Part shown: positions 35,158 through 44,913 of the stretch, piece after piece
Position numbering within the stretch: position 1 is the first letter of the stretch
Layout: each line of letters begins with the position of its first letter
NCBI GenBank assembly: GCA_017849585.1
Contig: JAFIGT010000039.1
Span: 124,001-188,000 of the forward strand
Direction of reading: 5' to 3'
Length of the DNA stretch: 64,000 nt
Origin: Verrucomicrobium sp.
GTDB lineage: Bacteria > Verrucomicrobiota > Verrucomicrobiia > Methylacidiphilales > UBA1321
Notes under the pieces: generated by a model
Database searches by the model: none
The model's input: only the letters and a program-made list of their open reading frames with translations
Told to the model about the DNA's origin: nothing
Program-made: the position numbers and the translations under genes

Positions 35158-36036
35158 ATGGCAAAATCCCCCCTTATCGGACTTATCGGTGGCAGCGGTT
35201 TGTATCAGCTGGATGGTTTCACCCTCAAGGACGAGGTGCGGTTGCGCACGCCTTTCGGTGACCCGTCGGATGCCTACATCGTTGGTGAACTGGCGGGTCA
35301 ATCGGTCGCGTTCCTGCCGCGCCATGGTCGCGGTCACCGCATTCTCCCGAGCGAATTGCCGCACCGGGCGAATATCTACGGATTCAAGGAGCTCGGCGTG
35401 AAGTGGATCATCAGCGTGAGCGCGGTGGGCTCCCTGCAGCCGCAATACGCGCCGGGTGATGTGGTGCTGCCGGATCAATTTTTCGACCGGACGAAGGGCC
35501 GCCAACCGGAGACCTTCTTTGGCGACGGCATTGTGGCGCATGTCGCGTTTGGCGATCCGGTCAGTCTGGAACTCCAGGCCGCTCTCTACGATGCGGCGAA
35601 GGAAACAGGCGGGAAGATTCATCGCAACGGCACCTACGTGAATATCGAAGGTCCCTCGTTCTCCACGAAAGCGGAATCCATCTCGTACCAGAAAGCCGGT
35701 CACGCGGTGGTGGGCATGACGAATCTACTCGAAGCAAAGTTGGCGCGTGAAGCGGAGATCGCTTACGCCACGGTGGCCATGGTGACGGACTACGATTGCT
35801 GGCACCCGGATCATGACCACGTGACGGTCGACATGGTCATCGGTTGGATTCAGAAGAACACGGCGCTCGCGCAGAAAATCCTCGTTAATGCCGTGCCCCG
35901 CGTTGCGAAACTGGGCGAGGCGAAAGCTCACTCTGCCCTTAAGCACGCGATCATGACGCCGCAAAGTCATTGGCCGGAAGTCACCGCGCAAAAGCTGTCA
36001 CTCTTCATCAGCAAATATCGCACCAGCGGTTGCTGA
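35158..36036 (+). CDS. mtnP: S-methyl-5'-thioadenosine phosphorylase
   Basis: A 292-aa protein of the PNP/MTAP family. Features: IGLIGGSGLYQLDGF at the N-terminus with the phosphate-binding GGSG, FLPRHGRGHRILPSELPHRA, the ISVSAVGSLQPQYAPGDVVL loop, the substrate region TYVNIEGPSFSTKAES, and VVGMTNLLEAKLAREAEIAY. It phosphorolyses 5'-methylthioadenosine to adenine and 5-methylthioribose-1-phosphate for methionine salvage. It follows the membrane-protein gene by 24 nt and is convergent with the response regulator. Confidence 0.93.
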   Translation: MAKSPLIGLIGGSGLYQLDGFTLKDEVRLRTPFGDPSDAYIVGELAGQSVAFLPRHGRGHRILPSELPHRANIYGFKELGVKWIISVSAVGSLQPQYAPGDVVLPDQFFDRTKGRQPETFFGDGIVAHVAFGDPVSLELQAALYDAAKETGGKIHRNGTYVNIEGPSFSTKAESISYQKAGHAVVGMTNLLEAKLAREAEIAYATVAMVTDYDCWHPDHDHVTVDMVIGWIQKNTALAQKILVNAVPRVAKLGEAKAHSALKHAIMTPQSHWPEVTAQKLSLFISKYRTSGC

Positions 36037-36061
36037 TCAGATTAGAGGTCAAGCCCCACGA

Positions 36062-37540
36062 TCAAACCGTCAGCCACTGCTCGAGACGGGTGGTATCGAA
36101 ACCGGCGAAGCGGTAATCGCGGAGTTTGTTGCGGAGCGTGCGCAGGCTGATGCCGAGTCGCTTGGCAGCGTGTGTGCGGTTGTGATTTGTCTGGATGAGC
36201 GCGGCGGCGATGAGGCGTCGCTCCATCTCGCTGACCGTCGGCAGCTCGGCGTCCGGCTTCGGGAAGAACTGTAGGATGGCGGGATCGGTTGTGCCAACCG
36301 ACGTGATGCCATTCGCCTGGAGATTGGGTGGGCAATCGGGCGTGACGGCGACTTCCAGCGCGGGCGGCGCGAAATCGGCGATATCCATGTAGAAATCCGG
36401 CGGCTGCGTCGTCGACATGATCACCGCGCGCTCGATCGTGTTTTGCAGCTCGCGCACATTGCCCGGCCATGTGTGACGGCGGATCTTGGCCCACGCCAAT
36501 TCCGTGAGTCCTTTTACATCTTTACCATGGCGGCGAGAGAAGTGACCCACAAAGAAATTGACGAGCTCATCGATGTCATCGCCGCGCAGCCGCAGCGGCG
36601 GCAGGGTGACCGGGACCACATTCAGGCGGTAATAGAGATCCTCGCGGAACCGGCCTTGCCGGACTTCCTCGCTGAGATCGCGGTTGGTGCTGGCGATGAT
36701 GCGAACATCGACCTTCACCGTTTCGTTGCCGCCCACCCGTTCGAATTCTCGCTCTTGCAGGACGCGCAGGAGTTTCGTCTGGAGTGAAAGCGGAATCTCA
36801 CCAATTTCATCCAGCAAGAGCGTGCCACCGTGAGCGGCTTCGAAACGACCTTCGCGGCGTGTACTGGCTCCGGTGAAGGCGCCTTTTTCGTGGCCGAAGA
36901 ATTCGCTTTCGAGCAGTTGTTCGGGAACGGCAGCGCAGTTGATTTTGACAAAGGGTGCCTGAATCCGCTGGCTATGCTGCCAAATGTAGCGGGCGAGCAG
37001 TTCCTTGCCCGTGCCACTTTCGCCTTGGATCAAGATCGTGGCTTGCGTGGGGGCGACGCGGCGGGAAAGTTCGAGGATTTCGCGCATGACCGCGCTGCGA
37101 CCCCAGAGTTCCGGCGCGGAAGGATGGACCGTGTCGAGTTGCTGACGCAGTGAATTCGACTCCACCGAGAGCTGGGCGTAGGACTCAAGCCGTTGCAGTG
37201 AAAATTCAAGCTGGGCCGTGGTGACGGGTTTGATGAGGTAATCGAAAAGACCGATGCGGATTGCCTCGACGGCGGTCTCCATCGTGGAATGGCCTGTCAT
37301 CAGAATCGCCTGGGTGCGTGGATGATCCCGGCGCACGCGGCGGCAAAATTCGAGCCCATTTCCGTCGGGCAACACCATGTCCGAAAGCACGAGATCGTAG
37401 GGTTCGTTATGCAGGGCGCTCTCGGCCTGGTTAACGCTGCTGACGCAGAGAACCTGATATCCCTGACGGGCGAGAAGTTGATTGAGCGTGCGGCGGAGCG
37501 TGGGCTCGTCGTCGAGGAGCAGGATCTTTTGGATACGCAT
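36062..37540 (-). CDS. Sigma-54-dependent NtrC-family response regulator
   Basis: A 492-aa three-domain regulator. The receiver (1-~120) has D10-D11, the phosphoacceptor D54 and K104. The AAA+ domain has Walker A GESGTGKE (173-180), the sigma-54-contacting GAFTGA (220-225) and Walker B LLLDEIGE (241-248). A Fis-type helix-turn-helix lies at the C-terminus (THAAKRLGISLRTLRNKL). It activates sigma-54 promoters after phosphorylation. No histidine kinase gene is adjacent, so the partner is elsewhere. Confidence 0.95.
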   Translation of the reverse strand: MRIQKILLLDDEPTLRRTLNQLLARQGYQVLCVSSVNQAESALHNEPYDLVLSDMVLPDGNGLEFCRRVRRDHPRTQAILMTGHSTMETAVEAIRIGLFDYLIKPVTTAQLEFSLQRLESYAQLSVESNSLRQQLDTVHPSAPELWGRSAVMREILELSRRVAPTQATILIQGESGTGKELLARYIWQHSQRIQAPFVKINCAAVPEQLLESEFFGHEKGAFTGASTRREGRFEAAHGGTLLLDEIGEIPLSLQTKLLRVLQEREFERVGGNETVKVDVRIIASTNRDLSEEVRQGRFREDLYYRLNVVPVTLPPLRLRGDDIDELVNFFVGHFSRRHGKDVKGLTELAWAKIRRHTWPGNVRELQNTIERAVIMSTTQPPDFYMDIADFAPPALEVAVTPDCPPNLQANGITSVGTTDPAILQFFPKPDAELPTVSEMERRLIAAALIQTNHNRTHAAKRLGISLRTLRNKLRDYRFAGFDTTRLEQWLTV

Positions 37541-37754
37541 GAGAGTGCCGGGTTCAGCGGCCCGGGAGAGTCGAGGGAGCCGGCCAAGGCCGCCCGATTC
37601 ATCCTGAGCACTCCATTGTCATCGGTCTGTTGGGGAAGGTAATTTATAGGCGAAAGGCGTTTTCAGTGATTTTTTTGCAATCCGCATGCCTGCGCCGTGG
37701 CCAGGGGCGGCTTTCCGTAATTGTCTTGAGACGCGGAAATAGCTAGGAATAGGC

Positions 37755-38699
37755 ATGATCCGAGCCAGTTTGGGGGGCATCTGTTATCCAGCGGAAAAGC
37801 CGAAGCTGCTACGGTTTGTGCGCGATTGGTTCGATCAACCGCAGAGCGCACCATGGATGGCGAATGGCACTGGTCCCGAATCGGATGTCGGTTTCAAGGG
37901 GGTTGTCTCGCCCCATATCGATTTTCGCGTTAATACTTCCGTCTACGCGCAAGCTTTTGCCCCGTGGCTGATGGCACCGCCTGCCGACAAGGTGCTGATT
38001 CTGGGGGTCGGTCATCGGTCGCGGATTGAATGGTCGCTGGATGGGCGGGGTTACGAAACACCATTGGGCAAGGTGGCGACGGACAAGTCGGGGTTGCGGA
38101 TGTTGGCTAAAAAAGTGCCCAAGGAATTCTGGAGCGATTCACGTGCGCACGTGGGCGAACATTCCATCGAGTTTTCCCTGATCTGCCTGCAGGCCTTGCG
38201 GTCGCTGCGTGGGATTAAGAAGCCATTCACGTTCATTCCGGTTTTGTGCGGGGGCCTGTTTCACTATTTGGAGGCAGACCAACTACCTGAGGCCGAAGCG
38301 CCCTTGTACCAGTTTGCGGCTGCGTTGCGCGAGTGGTGGCGTTCGGCGGAAGCCGCGGGAGAGCGTGTGGAATTGGTGGTGAGTATTGACGGTTGCCACA
38401 TGGGGCCGCGCTTTGGCCATCCCTATTCCGTGGATGAACCCTGCCTTGCCGATTGCGCACGGTGGGAGGAGGAGTTGTGGCGGATCGCAGCGACCGGCGA
38501 TATCAACGCTTTTTTGCGCTTCCTGCAGCAGGATGGCAACCAGCGGTATTTCGACGGTGTCGGTGCGCTGGCCCTCGTGATGGCGATGTTCGGCAAGGAG
38601 TCTGCCGGGTTGATCCAGCGCAGCGGTTACGCGCAGTGGTTCGAGAAGCGGGATGGCAGCGCGGTGACGTTCAGTTCCGCCGCTGTGGCGCATCGCTAA
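37755..38699 (+). CDS. Memo-family protein (AmmeMemoRadiSam system protein B type)
   Basis: A 314-aa protein with the conserved Memo segments: [20 protein letters not shown], the ILGVGHRS turn, [13 protein letters not shown] and a late [11 protein letters not shown] block. Memo proteins share the fold of extradiol dioxygenases, and the HID and EHSIE histidines are the metal-ligand candidates. In many genomes Memo is next to AMMECR1 and a radical SAM gene; neither is present here. The 3' end overlaps the convergent MCP gene by four bases. Confidence 0.88.
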   Translation: MIRASLGGICYPAEKPKLLRFVRDWFDQPQSAPWMANGTGPESDVGFKGVVSPHIDFRVNTSVYAQAFAPWLMAPPADKVLILGVGHRSRIEWSLDGRGYETPLGKVATDKSGLRMLAKKVPKEFWSDSRAHVGEHSIEFSLICLQALRSLRGIKKPFTFIPVLCGGLFHYLEADQLPEAEAPLYQFAAALREWWRSAEAAGERVELVVSIDGCHMGPRFGHPYSVDEPCLADCARWEEELWRIAATGDINAFLRFLQQDGNQRYFDGVGALALVMAMFGKESAGLIQRSGYAQWFEKRDGSAVTFSSAAVAHR

Positions 38700-40405
38700 T
38701 TCATGTCCTTGAAGTCGCTGTCCATCGGAATCGCATCACGCGAGGCGGCGCGCGGTGGGGCTGCCTCCGTTGTTGGGCGCGAGGCGGCGGAAGGCTTTAC
38801 GGAAGAAGCGAAGTGTTTGTCGTTCGAAGGGGGAATAGCGCGCGGGGCGGCATTGGTCGGGGGCTGCGCAGAGGCATGCAGCGCGGTGTGGCCTTTACGT
38901 CCTTCCACGAGGGCGAGCAAATCGATCACCGCATTCTTGAGTTCATCCGCCTGAGAGTTGAGTTCGCCTGCGGCGCTGGCGGTTTCCTCGGCGCTCGCCG
39001 CGTTGGATTGGGTGACCTTGTCCATTTGGTTGAGCGCGATATTGATTTGACCGATACCCTGGGTCTGTTCGCGTGAGGCGGTGGCGATTTGTCCCATGGC
39101 CTCGTCGACTTTGGTGACGCGATCGAAAATTTCCTTCAAACCGCTGTCGACCTGCTGCGATTTGGAGTCGATATCGTGGAGTTTTTTCACGACCTCTTCG
39201 TTGACTCGTACGCCGTTGTTGCCCTTGCGGATGGAGTCCTCGATGATCGTGGCGGTTTCCTTGGCGGCGTCCGCGCTGCGTTTGGCGAGATTGCGTACTT
39301 CATCCGCCACGACGGCAAAGCCCATGCCGGCTTCTCCGGCTCGGGCTGCTTCGACGGCGGCATTGAGCGCGAGGATGTTCGTCTGGAAGGCGATTTCATC
39401 AATCGTCTTGATGATCTGCGCGATGGAATCGCTGGAGGCCTTGATGGCTTCCATCGCTTCGGTGAGTTGGCCGGAGGAGGCTTGTGCCTCGGTGACGGAG
39501 CCTTTGAGTTGCTGGACGTGTTCGACGCTGGTGGTGGCGGTTTGACGGGTGGCGTCGGCCAGTCCCTTGGCGTTCTGGGCGCTGTTGGCGTTGAGTTGGA
39601 CGATACTCGACATCTCTTCCATTGAGGACGAGGTTTCTTCCAGGGAAGCGGCCTGTTCGCTCGCACCTTCGGCCAGCTTTTGGCTGGAGGCAGACACCTC
39701 GCTGGAGGCGGATGCGACCTGATCCGCGCTATGGTTCAGCAGGTTGGTAATCTTCTTGAGTGCACTGTTGATGCTGCGTATGGAAAGAATGGAAGTGATC
39801 GAGCCGATCAATAATCCCGCGAGACCGATCCCGGTCAGCAGCCGAATGCAAAGTGTGACCATGGCGGCGAGTTTTTTGCTATTGGCCTGTCCCTCCTTGA
39901 TGGCGAATTCGATCAGGGAATCCACCGCGCTATTGTACGTCTTGTAGGATTCCATGAGCGGACCGTCGAAAAACTCCTTGGCTTCGGCGGGATTGGATTC
40001 CAGCAAAGGCATGTACTTCTTGTTGCGCAATTCGACAAAGGCGGTACGTCGTTCTTTGTAGATTTCATACAAACGACGCTCTTCATCGCTGCTGATGGAA
40101 TCCTCGTAACCCTTGATATTATCCTGGTTTTTTTTCGTGATCTCGGCCATTTCGGCGGCGAGTTGCTTGCGGCGTTCGGGATTTTCACTGCTGCCAAATT
40201 GCCCCAGGCGAATCATATTCTCGCCTTGGGCGACTTTCATGCGTCCCCCATAGATGACGCCCGGGAGGGAATCCTCGGTGATGTCGAGGCTGATGTGGCT
40301 GATCTTGTTCACGCTCAGAATTGCGGTTGCCACAACGGCGGCAATAACTGCACAGAGAAAACTGGCAGTTACGATGATGCGTTTTCCAATGGTCCACGAG
40401 TTCAT
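38696..40405 (-). CDS. Methyl-accepting chemotaxis protein
   Basis: A 569-aa receptor with two membrane helices (~10-30, [20 protein letters not shown]; ~187-207, [20 protein letters not shown]) around a ~150-residue four-helix-bundle periplasmic domain. Behind it lies a signalling domain with the highly conserved hairpin tip [20 protein letters not shown] followed by [13 protein letters not shown]. Methylation-type Glu/Gln-rich helices flank the tip. No classic HAMP is obvious between helix 2 and the signalling part. The C-terminal ~60 residues are Pro/Ala/Ser-rich. Class and ligand unknown. Confidence 0.93.
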   Translation of the reverse strand: MNSWTIGKRIIVTASFLCAVIAAVVATAILSVNKISHISLDITEDSLPGVIYGGRMKVAQGENMIRLGQFGSSENPERRKQLAAEMAEITKKNQDNIKGYEDSISSDEERRLYEIYKERRTAFVELRNKKYMPLLESNPAEAKEFFDGPLMESYKTYNSAVDSLIEFAIKEGQANSKKLAAMVTLCIRLLTGIGLAGLLIGSITSILSIRSINSALKKITNLLNHSADQVASASSEVSASSQKLAEGASEQAASLEETSSSMEEMSSIVQLNANSAQNAKGLADATRQTATTSVEHVQQLKGSVTEAQASSGQLTEAMEAIKASSDSIAQIIKTIDEIAFQTNILALNAAVEAARAGEAGMGFAVVADEVRNLAKRSADAAKETATIIEDSIRKGNNGVRVNEEVVKKLHDIDSKSQQVDSGLKEIFDRVTKVDEAMGQIATASREQTQGIGQINIALNQMDKVTQSNAASAEETASAAGELNSQADELKNAVIDLLALVEGRKGHTALHASAQPPTNAAPRAIPPSNDKHFASSVKPSAASRPTTEAAPPRAASRDAIPMDSDFKDMN

Positions 40406-40551
40406 TGATGGGGGGGGAGTTAAGGTTAGGATGCTGCAAATGCGATAAACGCAATGTATCCAAGCGAAATATCGTCCTCGTTAAATGAAACCTGAGGGGA
40501 ACCTTGTGTGTTCCAGTTGCAACAGAGTAAAATACAACAGGAAAGGAGCGC

Positions 40552-40582
40552 AAAAAAGGCGGACGTTGGAGAAACGTCCGCC
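40552..40582 (-). terminator. Rho-independent terminator of the PEP-CTERM gene
   Basis: GGCGGACGTT (40558-40567) pairs perfectly with AACGTCCGCC (40573-40582) with a 5-base loop. On the minus strand the stem is followed by six U (complement of A 40552-40557). It lies 46 nt after the stop codon at 40629. Confidence 0.88.
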
Positions 40583-40628
40583 GGTGCGGGGTCGAAATTG
40601 GAGGCGGAGAGCCTATATTGAAAATGGA

Positions 40629-41606
40629 CTACGACTGGCGGGAGAAGCGCGTCTTACAGCGACTGATGGCCATGACGAGCATGCCCAACGCGATCAACAC
40701 GTAGGTGGTCGGCTCGGGAACTTGCGAGATGACGCCGACTGGGTTACCTCCTTGGGAGGCGCTGCCCACCACTTTCTGCCCGTCCACACCATAGGCGACC
40801 GTATTTGTCGTATCCGGTGGATTGATCTCGGTCGCGGCTTCATCGTCAACCGCCTTCGCGAAAGCAAAGGAATTAGACCCATCCTCAGCGGTCTCACTGG
40901 AGATGCCCACCAAAGTCCCGGTCTCGTCGATTCCCAAGATCTTAGTGAAGAGCGCTGTGGTTGACGTCGATTTGCTAATATAAATGTTGTCAATCAGATC
41001 GCCGTTTTCGATATTGTCACTCGTAAATGTATAAGTGAAGCCATGAACAGTGGCACCATCGTAATAACCCACTACGGTGTTGTTACCGATGCCGGTGACC
41101 ACATAAGATGCTTGAGGATCAATCGGCAGGATGGAGATTACATCATTACTTGTATTGTAGACGATATATTGACCGGAAGCATTGGTTGCCAAGATATAGT
41201 TGCCCGACAGAGCCAAACCTTGAGTGCCTTCCCCTAGGCTGAAAACAGAACTTGCACCAGTGCCGGAAAGATTGCGCACAAATCCATAGCTGGAACCGCC
41301 GGAATAATAGGTGCCCACCACGCGCTGTTCCTGAATGCCACTGACATGCACTGAGTCAGTCGAGGTATAGACATTCAGGGAGGAGTAGGATTTGTTAGCG
41401 ATGTCATAGACAAATCCATTCAGGTCGTCGTAGTTGCCAACGGCCAAATTTCCCGAAACACCCGTGAGAACAGTATTGCTGGAGGTGGTACTGGCTGCTG
41501 AATCCCAATAACTCACTATGGTATAGTCCAGTTGGGCCTGAGACCCCACCACACTTACCGCCCAGATCAAAGCCACCACTCCCGATATCCACAAACGCAC
41601 GCGCAT
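40629..41606 (-). CDS. PEP-CTERM protein with HAF-like repeats
   Basis: A 325-aa protein with a signal peptide (VVALIWAVSVVGSQAQ). The body contains several weak repeats of the form VVGxYxx..GFxY (AVGNYDDLNGFVYD; VVGTYYSGGSSYGFVR; VVGYYDGATVHGFTY), like HAF-type beta-propeller repeats. It ends VPEPTTYVLIALGMLVMAIS plus a basic stretch, a PEP-CTERM tail. It is monocistronic with its own strong terminator. Function unknown. Confidence 0.87.
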   Translation of the reverse strand: MRVRLWISGVVALIWAVSVVGSQAQLDYTIVSYWDSAASTTSSNTVLTGVSGNLAVGNYDDLNGFVYDIANKSYSSLNVYTSTDSVHVSGIQEQRVVGTYYSGGSSYGFVRNLSGTGASSVFSLGEGTQGLALSGNYILATNASGQYIVYNTSNDVISILPIDPQASYVVTGIGNNTVVGYYDGATVHGFTYTFTSDNIENGDLIDNIYISKSTSTTALFTKILGIDETGTLVGISSETAEDGSNSFAFAKAVDDEAATEINPPDTTNTVAYGVDGQKVVGSASQGGNPVGVISQVPEPTTYVLIALGMLVMAISRCKTRFSRQS

Positions 41607-41909
41607 CGTTTTTTCCCGGTTGATTTTGAAAAAGTTTCGATTGATTGCCTCCCGGTCCCGGTTTCAAGGAGGTCGGTGAGGATGCTCTCCAAACTAACGA
41701 CTCACCCCCACTGGTGGCAAGCTTCGAGAGCGGTAAATTGATTTAATGGGCTGAATTAAGTAGCTAGCGCTGAGATAGTAGCGACGCAAATGGGGGCTCA
41801 AGCGATCTTAATGGGGCTCCTGGGGCGTGTGGATCCCTTTACTTCCGCCCTTGACACTTTGCCGCCATTGCAAATAGTTCCTCCTCAGCGCATCCATTCT
41901 CTTTTACAC
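41607..41909. other. Divergent gap between the PEP-CTERM gene and kup
   Basis: About 300 bp. A TTGACA (41851-41856) may be the -35 box of the kup promoter, but a matching -10 box is weak. I looked for a c-di-AMP (ydaO-type) leader, common before potassium transporter genes, and could not see one. No short gene is supported here. Confidence 0.4.
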
Positions 41910-43784
41910 ATGTCCAACACGACTCGACCGAATCCGTGGCATTTAATGGTGGGTGCATTGGGCATTGTCTTTGGGGACATTGGTACGAGTCCGCTGTACG
42001 CGATGCGCGAATGTCTTTCGACCACTGCGGAGGTGGATCCGGGTTTGGCGGTGATGGGGAGTCTCTCGCTGGTTTTCTGGGCTCTGATGTGGGTGGTGAG
42101 TTTCAAGTATATCACTTTCGTCATGCGGGCGGATAATCACGGCGAGGGTGGGATCTTCGCCCTGCTGGCCTTGATCGAGCAGAAAAGGCGGTCCCATTCC
42201 AAGCGCATCGGGGTGACGGTCTTTGTCATCCTTGCCGGGGCGGCGTTGCTTTATGGGGATGGTATCATCACTCCCGCCATTTCCGTCTTGAGCGCGTCGG
42301 AGGGTCTGGAGGTGTTGAATCCGAATTTTGCGCCGCTGGTGGTGCCGGTGACTTGCCTGATTCTAGCGGTGTTATTCTTCTTTCAGAAGCATGGTACGGC
42401 GACCATCGGGCGGGTTTTTGGACCGGTCATGTTGGTTTGGTTTGCGGTTCTGGGGGTTTTGGGGTTAATCGAAATTGTAAAGAATCCGACGGTATTGCAC
42501 GCGCTGAATCCGTACTATGGCTTGGATCTCCTGCGGCACGATCCCCGGCATGCCACGGCGCTGCTCGGTTCGGTGGTGCTGGCGATCACGGGTGCGGAGG
42601 CGCTGTATGCGGACATGGGACACTTCGGTCGGGCCGCCATCGTGCGGGGGTGGTATTGCGTCGTGCTGCCTGGGTTGGTGCTGAACTACTTTGGGCAGGG
42701 CGCGTGGGCACTGGCGAATCCATCCAGCAAGGTGAATCCCTTCTTCGCGCTTGCGCCACAGGGACCACTTCAGTTCGGTCTCGTCATCCTTTCTTTCCTC
42801 GCGACGATCATTGCGAGCCAAGCGCTGATTTCCGGCACGTTTTCCTTGAGCCGGCAGGCAATCCAGCTCGGCTTCTTTCCGCGCATGTCGGTGACGCATA
42901 CGAGCGATCAACTCGAGGGTCAGATCTACGTAGGTTTTATGAACTGGGCCATGGCGGTTGGTTCCATCGGATTGGTGCTGGGTTTCAAATCGAGCGAAAA
43001 TCTGGCGGCTGCCTACGGCATCGCGGTGACGGGGACCATGTCGGTGACGACTTTTGCCTTTTATCTCGTCGCGCGCCGGAGTTGGGGTTGGTCCCTTGCG
43101 AAGGCGCTGCCTTTGTGCGCGGGGTTCATGGTGGTGGATCTGGCGTTCTTCGGTTCGAACTGGCACAAGATCCTCGATGGCGGCTGGCTGCCGCTGGTGG
43201 TGGGCGGCGTGCTGCTGGCGGTGATGCACACGTGGAAGACGGGGCGCACTCATATCTCCGATGAAATTTACGCGCGGACGTTGGAGCCGGAGCTGGTGAT
43301 CGAGGACATCCGTCAGAACAAGATTTATCGCAATCCGGGAACGGCCATCTTCATGGCGGGTCGCCCGATCGGCATGCCGATTGTTTTACTGCACCATCTC
43401 AAGTGCAACCGTTGTATTCATGAAACAGTGGTGCTCCTGAGCATGGTGACGGACCCTGATCCAAGCGTGCCGGATGACAAGGCGCTGGAGTTAACCGAGC
43501 TTGGCGAGGGTTTCTGGCGGGCGATCGTGCATTACGGATACATGCAGCAGCCGAATGTGGCTAAATTGATTCCGATTTTGATGGCGCGCGGCGTGCCGAT
43601 CAAGGAGCGCAGCCTCACCTATTTCTTCAACCGCGAGATCATCATTCCCGGGGGGCGTGCCCCGATGCCGCATTGGCAGAAATCGCTCTACGGCGTTCTC
43701 AGTCGCAATGCTCGCCCGGCCCGCGATTACTACAACATTCCGGCGAATCAAATCGTCGAGATGGGGCTGGCGGTGCACATCTGA
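41910..43784 (+). CDS. kup: Kup-family low-affinity potassium transporter
   Basis: A 624-aa protein from the ATG at 41910 (MSNTTRPNPWHLMVGALGIV); the frame extends to 41790 but the usual Kup length (~620-630) supports the inner start. The signature GALGIVFGDIGTSPLYAM is at the N-terminus, followed by DNHGEGGIFALLALI, LLYGDGIITPAISVLSA, GSVVLAITGAEALYADMGHF and about twelve helices, then a C-terminal cytoplasmic domain. It imports K+ with protons. It ends at an inverted repeat shared with the convergent esterase gene. Confidence 0.95.
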   Translation: MSNTTRPNPWHLMVGALGIVFGDIGTSPLYAMRECLSTTAEVDPGLAVMGSLSLVFWALMWVVSFKYITFVMRADNHGEGGIFALLALIEQKRRSHSKRIGVTVFVILAGAALLYGDGIITPAISVLSASEGLEVLNPNFAPLVVPVTCLILAVLFFFQKHGTATIGRVFGPVMLVWFAVLGVLGLIEIVKNPTVLHALNPYYGLDLLRHDPRHATALLGSVVLAITGAEALYADMGHFGRAAIVRGWYCVVLPGLVLNYFGQGAWALANPSSKVNPFFALAPQGPLQFGLVILSFLATIIASQALISGTFSLSRQAIQLGFFPRMSVTHTSDQLEGQIYVGFMNWAMAVGSIGLVLGFKSSENLAAAYGIAVTGTMSVTTFAFYLVARRSWGWSLAKALPLCAGFMVVDLAFFGSNWHKILDGGWLPLVVGGVLLAVMHTWKTGRTHISDEIYARTLEPELVIEDIRQNKIYRNPGTAIFMAGRPIGMPIVLLHHLKCNRCIHETVVLLSMVTDPDPSVPDDKALELTELGEGFWRAIVHYGYMQQPNVAKLIPILMARGVPIKERSLTYFFNREIIIPGGRAPMPHWQKSLYGVLSRNARPARDYYNIPANQIVEMGLAVHI

Positions 43785-43809
43785 TGGAGGAGGCCGTCCT
43801 CCATCAGAT
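43779..43809. terminator. 13-bp-stem hairpin between convergent genes
   Basis: ATCTGATGGAGGA (43779-43791) pairs with TCCTCCATCAGAT (43797-43809), loop GGCCG. It overlaps the last codons of kup and precedes the end of the CE7 esterase gene (43824). The stem is strong but lacks a U-tract. Confidence 0.55.
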
Positions 43810-43823
43810 GCAGGTGCTGTCGA

Positions 43824-44789
43824 CTAAAGCTTCGAGAGGAAGTTGAAGATCTTGTCGTTGCCGCCGGGCAATCCTTCATGACCGAAGTCGGGATAGAGAA
43901 GGTATTGCTTTTTCGACTGGATCGCATTGTACGCCGCGAACTGGGTGGACGGCGGACAGATGTTGTCCATCTGCGAGATGAGCATCAGCACTTCGCCCTT
44001 GATGCGCGGCGCGAGATGATGCACGTCGATGTAACCGAGCTTCGTGAAGATTTCCTCTTCGCGCTCATGATGCGGATCGTACATGCGGAAGAATTTCTTC
44101 AATTCATCGTACGCGTCCTTTGCGAGATCCATTTCCCACACGCGGCGGTAATCGCTCAGGAACGGGAAGACCGGGGCGACGAGTTTGATGCGCGGCTCGA
44201 GCGCGGCACACGCGAGGGTCAATCCGCCACCTTGCGAGCCACCCATCGCGCCGACGCGCGTGGCATCCACTTCGTCAAAGCTCATCACGATCCGCGCGAG
44301 TTGCGCCGTATCGAGGAACATCTGGCGGAACAAGAGCTTCTTCGGATCGGGATCATTCAGGCCGCGAACGAAATGGCCCTGCAGCGTGTTGCCTTTAACC
44401 TGGCTGTTGTCTTCGCTCAAGCCGGCCTGGCCGCGGCAATCGAGTGACGCGACGGAAAAACCTTGCGAAATGTAATTCAGCTTGTCGGCCCAATCGCCGC
44501 TATGGCCGGAATAACCGTGAAATTGTACGACTGCCGGGTGCGGCTTGGTGGCGTGGCGCGGGCGGAGGTACTTGGCATGGATACGGGCGCCTCCGACGCC
44601 GGTGAAGAAGAGGTTAAAAGCTTCGGCGCCAAAAGATTGCAACTCCTTTGAGGGGATGAGGTCAACGTTGGGATTGACGGCATCCAGTTCCTTGAGAGCG
44701 GCATCCCAGTAGGCGTCGAAGTCGGCGGGGCGGGGATTGATTCCTTGATATTTAATGAGTTCGGAAAGAGGTTTATCGAGTACAGGCAT
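43824..44789 (-). CDS. Acetyl xylan esterase/cephalosporin-C deacetylase, CE7 family
   Basis: A 321-aa alpha/beta-hydrolase without signal peptide. CE7 hallmarks: RGQ in SLDCRGQAGLSEDNS, the nucleophile motif GGSQGG, the late Asp in ISQMDNICPPSTQFAAYNAI and the His-Glu in DFGHEGLPGG. It removes acetyl groups from xylo-oligosaccharides or similar compounds in the cytoplasm. Length is normal for the family (~320). It stands alone between kup and a rhomboid-like gene. Confidence 0.92.
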   Translation of the reverse strand: MPVLDKPLSELIKYQGINPRPADFDAYWDAALKELDAVNPNVDLIPSKELQSFGAEAFNLFFTGVGGARIHAKYLRPRHATKPHPAVVQFHGYSGHSGDWADKLNYISQGFSVASLDCRGQAGLSEDNSQVKGNTLQGHFVRGLNDPDPKKLLFRQMFLDTAQLARIVMSFDEVDATRVGAMGGSQGGGLTLACAALEPRIKLVAPVFPFLSDYRRVWEMDLAKDAYDELKKFFRMYDPHHEREEEIFTKLGYIDVHHLAPRIKGEVLMLISQMDNICPPSTQFAAYNAIQSKKQYLLYPDFGHEGLPGGNDKIFNFLSKL

Positions 44790-44913
44790 GTAGGCTGCTT
44801 AGTAAATTGCAGGGAATTGTCCAGACTGATTTGAGCAGACTCTGGACAGGTAAAAAATTCCGTCGTATTCTTTCTATGAAGGCTGAGCAACCAAATACCG
44901 ATAAATAAAGGCA

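Noticed and set aside
41607-41909. c-di-AMP (ydaO-type) riboswitch upstream of kup
   Set aside because: Expected by analogy, but no matching paired regions or conserved core could be recognised.
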